5,618 nt of DNA from Puniceicoccales bacterium (lineage in GTDB: Bacteria > Verrucomicrobiota > Verrucomicrobiia > Opitutales > JAIRKQ01): contig JAISXS010000042.1 in assembly GCA_031270385.1 (NCBI GenBank), positions 1 to 5,618 on the forward strand, read 5' to 3'. A program made the translations under genes and the position numbers. Of the stretch, positions 1 to 5,618 are shown one piece after another. The notes beneath the pieces are model-generated. The model saw only the letters and a program-made list of their open reading frames with translations. It was not told the origin of the DNA and ran no database searches. The first letter of the stretch is position 1; every line of letters begins with the position of its first letter.

Positions 1-39
1 ATCCCATCGAAAAATTTTGGGCTAAACTCAAACGAAAAC

Positions 40-2385
40 TCAGGGATATCTTGCCTCTTTTCTCTTCCCTTGGCGATGCACTTTACCATGCTTTTTTGTG
101 CCTTTCTTAACCGGAGCTGCTATATCCGTGTCTATGACGGGTGGCATACAAAAATTTCTTAGCGTACCTTCTCTCCTATCTTCATCGGTGAGAGTCATTG
201 GAACTTTATTGGCAACACCAGGATTTTTATCGGCAGAAATTGGAAATGACAAATCGTTATCTATACCGATTATGTGAAATTTACCATCATTGCCGGTGGT
301 TATCATAACATTGCCGGAATGCCGGTCCATTTGCCCCGTCAAAACGTCTTGCAGCTGCAAAGTTGCTTCACCTCGTATGAAATTGCAATCTTTTGAGAAA
401 TTTTCTAGATATTCTTTCTTTCTGGGATCATTACTACGATTAAAAGTACCGATATCGTAACCCTGTACTAAATCCATACTCATGCAAGTGGCATGTTTCC
501 TATCGTCATCAATAAACGTTGCGGCGTGAACTCCGACAGTGACATTTGGTAATCCTGCCCTAGTAGCTAGCTGTTGTATTCCCTGTGTAGCCAAATTGCG
601 CCTATACATTCCCGACGAACTATTGATAATACCTTTCGGAATCTCCAAGCCCTTATTGAATCCTTCGATGTTCTTTTGCCTTCTATGTGCATCGCATGGC
701 TTTATAGCAATTTTGTTTTTGGATTCCGTAGTGGCTTTGAACACACTACCGCACTGTCCTTGTCCAAGTTTTCCTGTGGTAATTAGTCCACTTTGCCCCG
801 CTTTGACAGCATCCAGAGCAATCAATGTGCTTTCTAGTTCTAGGCTTATTGCTAGGCAGGGGTTGGCGCTGTCGCTGGCTGCTCCACGTTCATTGATGGA
901 GCATGCCTCTTGTTCGTTTGGTTCGTGTATTATTTCTTTCCTTCCCAGTTCGTTTACTGACCTTCTGATGTTTTCGATTTTTTCGGGAGTAGGCTCATTT
1001 TCCAATACGTATTCACGGACATTTTTCAAGGTATCTATGATTTTAGTTTCTTTTTCACGTAATTCTGAAAGTGTGATTTCTTTTGCTGAGAGCGACTCAA
1101 TGCGTTGTATGCATTTATCTGTCGACAATGGCTCATTCTCAGTACGCTTCTGCTCTGGGATTATTTTGTCGTCTATGTTTATTATGGGCAAACACAGATT
1201 ATTTTGTTTAATGTCACCTGTCAAAAGTTGGAGAGTGTTGTTTAATTCGCGAGCGTCCACTGATTTATTCTCAATTTTTTCATTTTTAATATCATCGATT
1301 GATTTTTCGAGTTCCTTAATAAGTTTGTTGATGTCCAACTTCTTTTTTTGATACGATACAGATTTACTAATATGATTCCCACGTTTAAGGACTTTCAGGT
1401 AATCTACGCTGAACCTAAGAGCTCCGGTTGTGGTGAATGATCGGATGCTTTTTTTCGCCTTAGCGTCAGCGAAAGGATTGATTCCACTTCCTTTGGTTTC
1501 CTTATTTTCTTCAGTTTTCTCGCCCTCGCTTTGGGAAGCCGGTGTCTGTTCGTTACTTACTTCATTGTTGTTGTCGCTTTTTGGAGCCGGCGTCTGTTCG
1601 TTACTTACCTCATTGTTGCTGTCGCTTTTTGGAGCTGGCGTCTGCTTGTTACTTATCTCATTGTTGCTGTCGCTTTTTGGAGCCGGTGTCTGCTTGTTAC
1701 TTATCTTATTATTGTCGTCGCTTTTCGGGGCCGACGTTTGTTTGTTACTCACCTTATTGTTGTTGTCGCTTTTTGGGGCACTTGACGGACTTTCGGCATT
1801 CGGCGGGGTTTTTGGAACATCAACTTTTATGATCTCGGGACCGGATTTCTGTGATTCAACTTTTACCTGCGGAATTGCGACATTTGTACCCTTGGCGTGT
1901 CGGCTAAAAATTTTTGGCATTTTTGAATTGATATCATCAGCCATGGTAGAGACCGAGGATCCTACCTTCATCCCAAATAGTGAGTTGGATACCGCTTTTT
2001 TGACAGATTCTTTTTGTTCCGGATTTAATCCGCTAGTTTCATCTATGGCTTTTCCAATTGCATCACTAATGGTATTGCCGGTATCGATATGCTTTTTAAT
2101 ATCAGAACGTAATGTAGCAGCAATCTGGATATCGGGCATCGGTGCAGGTTTTTCGTTGGTCGATAGGGGGGAGGTTGAAAGTGGTGGGGCGCTGGAACTG
2201 GCTGATACAGATCTTTCGTTGGCGGGTTTTTCGGAACGGAATAAGCTAGCAAATGCTGTTGCAAAAGAAAAATTCGACAACGCCGTTTTTATTCTGGCGA
2301 ATATCCCGGTCCCTGCACTGGTTGATTCCACCCGTGACTGAGGAGGAACTGGTACATCTGCGATTCCGGTAGGCACAAGGCTCAT
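40..2385 (-). CDS. Effector-like multidomain protein: tandem 16-residue repeats, helical middle and C-terminal PI3/4K or actin-fragmin-type kinase domain
   Basis: This complete 781-residue protein does not match a named family I can recall. Residues 1-85 are rich in Ser, Pro, Thr and Ala, with a possible amphipathic helix at 27-50 and no classical signal peptide. Residues 202-281 are five 16-residue repeats. Residues 340-490 are charged and helical, probably partly coiled coil. Residues about 530-750 look like a protein/lipid-kinase fold: a glycine loop GQGQCGSVFKA at 541-551, IAIK with Lys562, a hinge-like MSMDLVQG at 635-642, a catalytic loop TGQMDRHSGN with Asp687 and Asn692, and a metal-binding GIDND with Asp709. 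The DRHxxN plus IDxx pattern resembles PI3/4-kinase, actin-fragmin kinase and FAM20-like kinases more than Ser/Thr kinases with HRD and DFG. The set looks catalytically complete. The last 23 residues are very basic. Secretion into a host and a phosphotransfer role are inferences. The ATG at 2385 is the only sensible start, and no Shine-Dalgarno precedes it. Asn/Lys-rich composition contrasts with alaS. Confidence 0.85.
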   Translation of the reverse strand: MSLVPTGIADVPVPPQSRVESTSAGTGIFARIKTALSNFSFATAFASLFRSEKPANERSVSASSSAPPLSTSPLSTNEKPAPMPDIQIAATLRSDIKKHIDTGNTISDAIGKAIDETSGLNPEQKESVKKAVSNSLFGMKVGSSVSTMADDINSKMPKIFSRHAKGTNVAIPQVKVESQKSGPEIIKVDVPKTPPNAESPSSAPKSDNNNKVSNKQTSAPKSDDNNKISNKQTPAPKSDSNNEISNKQTPAPKSDSNNEVSNEQTPAPKSDNNNEVSNEQTPASQSEGEKTEENKETKGSGINPFADAKAKKSIRSFTTTGALRFSVDYLKVLKRGNHISKSVSYQKKKLDINKLIKELEKSIDDIKNEKIENKSVDARELNNTLQLLTGDIKQNNLCLPIINIDDKIIPEQKRTENEPLSTDKCIQRIESLSAKEITLSELREKETKIIDTLKNVREYVLENEPTPEKIENIRRSVNELGRKEIIHEPNEQEACSINERGAASDSANPCLAISLELESTLIALDAVKAGQSGLITTGKLGQGQCGSVFKATTESKNKIAIKPCDAHRRQKNIEGFNKGLEIPKGIINSSSGMYRRNLATQGIQQLATRAGLPNVTVGVHAATFIDDDRKHATCMSMDLVQGYDIGTFNRSNDPRKKEYLENFSKDCNFIRGEATLQLQDVLTGQMDRHSGNVMITTGNDGKFHIIGIDNDLSFPISADKNPGVANKVPMTLTDEDRREGTLRNFCMPPVIDTDIAAPVKKGTKKHGKVHRQGKRKEARYP
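43..111 (-). other. Basic C-terminal tail (residues 759-781)
   Basis: The last 23 residues contain seven Lys and three Arg plus two His, including the cluster GKRKEAR, directly after the kinase domain. Such a tail could bind nucleic acid or acidic membrane lipid, or act as a nuclear localisation signal in a host cell. The composition is seen directly; the role is inference. Confidence 0.5.
136..798 (-). other. Kinase-fold domain (about residues 530-750)
   Basis: This is the sub-region of the 781-residue protein carrying all visible kinase signatures in the right order: glycine-rich loop (733-774), putative ATP-anchoring Lys562, hinge, DRHxxN catalytic loop (310-336) and the IDND metal-binding motif (253-264). 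The C-helix glutamate that would pair with Lys562 cannot be assigned by eye. The stretch between lysine and hinge is long enough for a normal N-lobe. Whether the substrate is protein, lipid or small molecule cannot be told. AMP transfer or another pseudokinase-type chemistry is also possible. Confidence 0.7.
1543..1782 (-). repeat. Five tandem 48-bp repeats encoding 16-residue units
   Basis: Five in-frame units of exactly 48 bp encode residues 202-217, 218-233, 234-249, 250-265 and 266-281, with consensus (S/P)APKSDxNN(K/E)(V/I)SN(K/E)QT. A degenerate start of a sixth unit (PASQSEGE) follows. The array is hydrophilic, rich in Asn, Ser, Pro and charged residues, and predicted to be disordered. 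It probably serves as a linker between the N-terminal part and the helical and kinase parts. High nucleotide identity between units suggests recent expansion by slippage or recombination. Confidence 0.95.
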
Positions 2386-2416
2386 TGTGCGTAAAAAACT
2401 GATTTTTGCAACAATA

Positions 2417-2441
2417 TTAGTGTTTGTTTTTTAAACACTAA
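2417..2441. promoter_or_regulatory. Perfect 9-bp palindrome upstream of the kinase-like gene
   Basis: TTAGTGTTT and AAACACTAA form perfect 9-bp arms around a 7-nt T-rich loop, ending about 31 bp before the start codon. On neither strand is it followed by a T-run, so it does not look like an intrinsic terminator. Its position and symmetry fit a repressor operator or a leader hairpin. TAATAT at 2414-2419 on the minus strand could be a -10 box overlapping it, but there is no matching -35. Confidence 0.4.
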
Positions 2442-2465
2442 ACGTACAAGCCGTAATATAGAGGG

Positions 2466-2522
2466 GTCACGCACTCGTTCGGTGAAATTGGGACGACCGG
2501 CCCTCCCGAGTGACATCGTCCC
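2466..2522 (-). promoter_or_regulatory. GC-rich structured leader, possible H-type pseudoknot
   Basis: In minus-strand RNA, GGGACGA (2522-2516) can pair with TCGTCCC (2496-2490). The sequence GTCACTCG (2514-2507), inside that loop, can pair through CACTCG with CGAGTG (2477-2472), with TGAC (2469-2466) nearby. The order of arms permits a pseudoknot or two alternating hairpins. It lies in the 5' leader of the kinase-like gene and the 3' region of alaS. It matches no riboswitch I recognise and has no T-run that would make it a standard terminator. Confidence 0.3.
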
Positions 2523-2531
2523 GCAACCAGC

Positions 2532-2634
2532 ATAGCCATCCTACCCGAGAAAAGCGTATTATTTTTTCATAAAAATGGAAATCTTCCCGCCAAATATCGT
2601 CAAACAAAATGCCTTTTCCGAAGAAAACAACCAC
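2532..2634 (+). repeat. Dispersed palindromic repeat, copy A
   Basis: This roughly 100-bp element matches the reverse complement of copy B nearly end to end. Shared blocks include CTACCCGAGAAAAGCGTATT (TTACCTGAAGAAAGCGTATT in B), TTTTTTCATAAAAA, GGCAAATAT-like and AAATGC-like sequence. Differences are scattered, mainly transitions, and the right end is the most degraded. It sits between alaS and the kinase-like gene. A short overlapping minus-strand reading frame (2467-2649) has no protein-like features and is best read as repeat sequence. Confidence 0.75.
2614..2627 (-). terminator. Weak candidate terminator or processing hairpin after alaS
   Basis: On the minus strand, TTTTC-TTCG-GAAAA forms a 5-bp stem closed by a UUCG tetraloop, about 45 nt past the alaS stop and inside repeat copy A. 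The following sequence is only moderately T-rich (ATTTTGTTTG). The stem is short, so transcription stop is only a possibility. It may just be part of the repeat's structure. Confidence 0.2.
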
Positions 2635-2669
2635 AAAGGTACACCGCAAAATCGTCCCAGACCGCAGTT

Positions 2670-5294
2670 CTAATTTATAGCGTATCCTCCCATGGCGAAA
2701 TCCTGCCGACCACCACCGGATCCGCCGTGGAAATGCGCGATGCTTTTTACAATATCATCGGCGCGATGCCCCTTCGAAATCGCAGACTGCGAGCAACATG
2801 CGACGATGGAGTAGCATTGGTCATTCGGAGCAGTCAGAATAACCACGCCATCAACTATTTCTGATAGGATATTCACCGCTAGGGGCCGCAGTTCGTCCTG
2901 CTGGACGTCGTCGACTTTTTGTTCAACGCGAAACAGTCCATCGCCAATTGCTTTTGCTGATTTTGCAATTTTAGTTGCCATGTTTTGTAGAGTAGCATTC
3001 CGCGCTGCCTTCGCCGACTTTTCCAATTCACGGCAGCGACTAAGCAGTGACTCCGTTTTCGCCGTAACCTCCGAGGATTGGCACGAAAAACTTTTGCATT
3101 GGTGGTCGACTATTTTGCAATTTGTACGAAAAAAATCAAATGCCGCCCATCCGCTAATCGCTTCTATGCGACGAATTCCTGACGCTATGGCGCAACATGA
3201 TACTATTTTGAAGCACGCAATTTCAGAAGTGTTTCCAACGTGGCAGCCGCCACAGAGTTCCATGGAAAAATCACCAAATTTTACTACGCGTACCACGTCA
3301 CCATACTTTTCACCGAAATTCGCCACGCATCCGGCTGGAATGTCGTTAGCAGGCACCTCAAAGATTTCCGAATCAATGCATTCCAAAATTTTTTCCATCA
3401 CAAGACTTTCGATGTCTTCCAGTTCCCGTTCCGTCGGAGGCGCAAGCACGTTAAAATCGAAACGCAGACGCTTGTCATCAACGCATGAACCCGCTTGCTT
3501 AACGTGGTTTCCGAGAATTTTCCGCAACGCCGCATCCAACAAATGTGTCGCAGAGTGGTTTCTCGTGGTATTCAGCCGCACTGTTTTGTCGACAGACAGT
3601 AATACACCTTCGCCGCCAACTATTTCTTCATCGAAATTCACCATTTCATGGAGATGGCGGCCGTTTTTATCCCTCTGAACGTCGACGATTGTAAATACTT
3701 TCCCTCCGATCGTTCCTGTCCCGCGGTCTCCGACTTGGCCCCCGCTTTCCGCGTAAAACGGGGTTTTGTCAGTCATTAAAAACCTTCTATTCCCGCTACT
3801 AACTATGTCAACCACCGTTGCCGCCACGTTTTCAACGGCGTCAATGGCGTAACCGGTGAACTTTGTCCCATCGCCAGCGCTATCGGACACTTCGATGGCA
3901 GATCTCTTCTGTGTCGCCCGGCCAAGTGCCCTTTGCCTTCCCATGGCGTCCTCGAAACCGACCATGTCCACGGAAATTCCACGCTCCATCGCCATCAACT
4001 GGGTCAGATCGGGAGGAAACCCGTATGTATCGTACAACAAAAATGCATCGTTTCCGGAAATTTCATCGACTGATTCCTCGCAAATTTCATGGAAAATCGC
4101 TACGCCCCTATCAATTGTCCTCGAAAATGATTGCTCTTCGTTTTGCAGAGCTTTTTCGATTACGGCTTTTTGTTCCACCAATTCCGGGAAGACTTTGCCC
4201 ATTTTGTCGATAACCACTGATGCCAAGTTCGCAAAAAATCCATGGGGCATTTTCAACAGATTTCCGAACATCACAGCTCGGCGCAATATGCGGCGAAGGA
4301 CATACCCACGCCCCTCATTGGATGGGAAAATGCCATCGCCGATTGCAAAAGTTAGTGTTCTGACGTGGTCGGCAATTGCCCGAAACCAAAAGTCCGTACG
4401 CTCGTCCTCAGACATATTGCTGCGCGATTGAGGGACCGTCCCGTGGTATTTTCTGCCACACATCCTCCCAATTTCAGCAAAAGTATCGGAAAATAAATCA
4501 CTGTCGTAATTCGACGGCAACAATGAAAAATCAGAAAAATTTTTTGTTTTCGCCAGTATTCCAACGATCCGTTCCAATCCAGCACCGGTGTCGACGTGTT
4601 TGCTTTGGAGTGTGGAAAACGTTCCGTCGCCGTTTGAGTTGAATTCTATGAATACCAAATTCCATAGCTCTATGCACCATGGGCTCCCGGTGTTTACAAG
4701 ACTTACGCCGTTATCGCCGCTAGGTGTCAAATCAATGTGAACTTCCGTGCATGGTCCACACGGTCCTGTGTCTCCCATCATCCAGAAATTATCACGCTTC
4801 GACCCTTTGATTATGTGAATTTTCGGATCCATTCCCTCGCCGTGAAATATTTTTTCCCAGATTTCATGGGATTCTCCATCGAATTCCGCTGGTTCATCGG
4901 GGTTTGGTGCGTACACCGTCGCATAGAGTCGATTTTTTGGCATCTTCCAAACCGTTGTCAAAAGTTCCCACGCCATCTCGATGGCCTCTCTTTTAAAGTA
5001 GTCACCGAATGACCAGTTGCCTAACATTTCGAAAAAAGTGTGATGGTATGTGTCGAAACCAACATCATCGAGGTCGTTATGTTTGCCGCCGGCTCGTATG
5101 CACTTCTGCGTATCGGCTGCTCGCTGAAATTGCGTTTTTGTCGCACCGAGAAAAATTGGAACAAATTGGTTCATCCCAGCATTTGTGAACAATAAATTCG
5201 GAGCATCCGGCATCAGCGACGACGATTTGACAATTTTGTGACCATAATTTTCAAAAAAATCGAGAAATGATTGTCTTATTTCGTCTGAGTTCAT
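2670..5294 (-). CDS. alaS: Alanyl-tRNA synthetase (AlaRS)
   Basis: This cytoplasmic class II enzyme charges tRNA-Ala with alanine and hydrolyses mischarged Ser- and Gly-tRNA-Ala. At 874 residues it has the family's usual length. The aminoacylation core carries FTNAGMNQF (36-44), RAGGKHNDLDDVG with Arg67, HHTFFEMLGN (84-93), MGDTGPCGPCTE (173-184), DTGAGLER with Asp235, and motif 3 EGRGYVLRRILRRA (327-340). The editing domain has the zinc-site pairs HSATH (His580, His584) and CGGCH (Cys681, His685), and PFYAESGGQVGDRG at 512-525. The C-Ala domain is intact, with the glycine-rich HGGSGGGRQDF near 856-866. No frameshift or missing catalytic residue is seen. The motif wording resembles Opitutae/Verrucomicrobiota AlaRS. 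The ATG at 5294 gives the canonical N-terminus SDEIRQSFLDFF. No Shine-Dalgarno precedes it. The gene ends in TAG, 284 bp before the next gene. Confidence 0.98.
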   Translation of the reverse strand: MNSDEIRQSFLDFFENYGHKIVKSSSLMPDAPNLLFTNAGMNQFVPIFLGATKTQFQRAADTQKCIRAGGKHNDLDDVGFDTYHHTFFEMLGNWSFGDYFKREAIEMAWELLTTVWKMPKNRLYATVYAPNPDEPAEFDGESHEIWEKIFHGEGMDPKIHIIKGSKRDNFWMMGDTGPCGPCTEVHIDLTPSGDNGVSLVNTGSPWCIELWNLVFIEFNSNGDGTFSTLQSKHVDTGAGLERIVGILAKTKNFSDFSLLPSNYDSDLFSDTFAEIGRMCGRKYHGTVPQSRSNMSEDERTDFWFRAIADHVRTLTFAIGDGIFPSNEGRGYVLRRILRRAVMFGNLLKMPHGFFANLASVVIDKMGKVFPELVEQKAVIEKALQNEEQSFSRTIDRGVAIFHEICEESVDEISGNDAFLLYDTYGFPPDLTQLMAMERGISVDMVGFEDAMGRQRALGRATQKRSAIEVSDSAGDGTKFTGYAIDAVENVAATVVDIVSSGNRRFLMTDKTPFYAESGGQVGDRGTGTIGGKVFTIVDVQRDKNGRHLHEMVNFDEEIVGGEGVLLSVDKTVRLNTTRNHSATHLLDAALRKILGNHVKQAGSCVDDKRLRFDFNVLAPPTERELEDIESLVMEKILECIDSEIFEVPANDIPAGCVANFGEKYGDVVRVVKFGDFSMELCGGCHVGNTSEIACFKIVSCCAIASGIRRIEAISGWAAFDFFRTNCKIVDHQCKSFSCQSSEVTAKTESLLSRCRELEKSAKAARNATLQNMATKIAKSAKAIGDGLFRVEQKVDDVQQDELRPLAVNILSEIVDGVVILTAPNDQCYSIVACCSQSAISKGHRADDIVKSIAHFHGGSGGGRQDFAMGGYAIN

Positions 5295-5304
5295 ACTGGT
5301 GAAA

Positions 5305-5318
5305 CGTTAATTTTAACG
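5305..5318. promoter_or_regulatory. Small palindrome in the alaS leader
   Basis: CGTTAA-TT-TTAACG is a perfect 6-bp inverted repeat about 10 bp upstream of the alaS start. A nearby AT-rich stretch holds TAAAAT-like and TTTTTG-like sequence on the minus strand, which might form a weak promoter, but no convincing -35/-10 pair can be assigned. No T-box elements are recognisable. It could be an operator, a leader hairpin or chance in AT-rich DNA. Confidence 0.25.
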
Positions 5319-5353
5319 ATAATTTTGCAAAACAAAAATCACCGTTTTTTCGA

Positions 5354-5457
5354 TATAGTCATCTTACCCGAGAAAAGCATTCTATCTAACAATATTTGCC
5401 GAAAAGATTCATGTTTTTATGAAAAAAAATACGCTTTCTTCAGGTAAGATAACTATA
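5354..5457 (-). repeat. Dispersed palindromic repeat, copy B (best preserved)
   Basis: This element of about 104 bp has terminal inverted repeats of about 25 nt. The left end reads TATAGTCATCTTACCCGAG; the right end, read from the opposite strand, gives TATAGTTATCTTACCTGAA. The arms continue to AAAGC with four mismatches, all transitions. The interior is AT-rich with no coding potential, so this resembles a MITE or a REP/RPE-type palindromic element. It lies about 60 bp upstream of the alaS start and could affect alaS transcript or promoter architecture. Confidence 0.8.
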
Positions 5458-5546
5458 GTCATCTTACCTGAAAAGAGCATATTGTTTTTCCATACAAACA
5501 TGAACTTTCCGTTGGTGTGTCGTTCCATTATAGCGATCACACTCGA
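5454..5546 (+). repeat. Dispersed palindromic repeat, copy C (degenerate)
   Basis: The copy starts with TATAGTCATCTTACCTGAAA and goes through AGCATATTGTTTTTCCATA to ACATGAACTTTCCG, matching copies A and reverse-complemented B over about 58 bp. The remainder is only loosely alignable. Its first bases overlap the last bases of copy B in the shared hexamer CTATAG (5453-5458), so B and C are immediately adjacent in opposite orientation. Confidence 0.6.
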
Positions 5547-5618
5547 CAAGGGCATTCTATCCAACGATACCTGGCGAGGAATTTTTTTTTTTCATAAAGG
5601 AAAGCATGCCCTTCTCAG
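5541..5618 (-). repeat. Dispersed palindromic repeat, copy D (cut by window end)
   Basis: GGCATTCTATCCAACGATA aligns with GCATTCTATCTAACAATAT of copy B. A GGCGAGGA block, a T-run with TTTCATAAAG, and AAAGCATGCCCTTCTCAG follow in the same order as in B. The expected terminal GGTAAGAT would lie just beyond the window. Together, copies B to D fill nearly all non-coding sequence upstream of alaS, and I see no gene there. Confidence 0.55.

Noticed and set aside
1..39. Terminator after the kinase-like gene (CCCA/TGGG arms)
   Set aside because: Only about four base pairs are possible, around an AT-rich loop with no following T-run. The real terminator may lie beyond the window edge.
539..1351. Plus-strand reading frame of 270 codons
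   Set aside because: It is antisense to the kinase domain and helical region of the minus-strand gene, whose motifs prove the coding strand. Its Ser/Phe-rich composition is typical of a shadow frame.
1430..2341. Long plus-strand reading frame (303 codons) with Leu/Phe-rich repeats
   Set aside because: It is the exact antisense of the 48-bp repeat array and N-terminal half of the kinase-like gene. Its periodicity is inherited from that array, and it has no independent protein-like features.
2461..2530. Possible tRNA in the GC-rich spacer
   Set aside because: There is no T-loop GGTTCGAATCC-like block, no acceptor stem pairing of proper length and no anticodon arm in the right register.
2467..2649. 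60-codon minus-strand reading frame between the two genes
   Set aside because: It lies over repeat copy A and the GC-rich leader structure. It shows no domain, no ribosome binding site and no protein-like pattern.
2980..3678. Plus-strand reading frames within alaS (also 3856-4431 and others)
   Set aside because: They are antisense to conserved AlaRS domains and lack recognisable motifs.
5354..5618. Possible CRISPR array upstream of alaS
   Set aside because: The repeats are about 100 bp, alternate in orientation, are degenerate and abut directly. There are no short identical repeats with regular unique spacers.
5295..5618. T-box leader for alaS
   Set aside because: No specifier-loop, T-box core or terminator/antiterminator arrangement is recognisable. 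The region is mostly repeat copies.

Overview
The window holds two complete genes, both on the minus strand, plus two non-coding stretches that contain copies of one dispersed palindromic repeat. It looks like a piece of a bacterial chromosome. The alanyl-tRNA synthetase (AlaRS) wording around its class II core resembles that of Verrucomicrobiota (Opitutae/Puniceicoccales-like) as I remember those proteins. This is inference from motif style, not from a search. Neither start codon has a Shine-Dalgarno sequence, which is compatible with that placement but not specific. The second gene encodes a eukaryote-like kinase with low-complexity repeats, which would fit a host-associated or endosymbiotic lifestyle.

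Layout in transcription order (right to left): 5618-5295 is non-coding and consists mostly of three adjoining repeat copies, one cut by the window edge, followed by a short AT-rich leader. 5294-2670 is alaS, a full-length AlaRS with aminoacylation, editing and C-Ala domains. 2669-2386 is a spacer carrying another repeat copy, a potentially pseudoknotted GC-rich structure and a perfect 9-bp palindrome. 2385-40 encodes a 781-residue multidomain protein. It has a Ser/Pro/Thr-rich N-terminus, five tandem 16-residue repeats, a helical middle, a C-terminal kinase-fold domain and a strongly basic tail. 39-1 is short downstream sequence with no convincing terminator.

alaS is housekeeping. The downstream gene is accessory in character, and its own structured leader suggests it is controlled separately, so the two are probably not a functional operon. 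The items most worth pursuing are the kinase-like, effector-like protein and the family of roughly 100-bp repeats with terminal inverted repeats.
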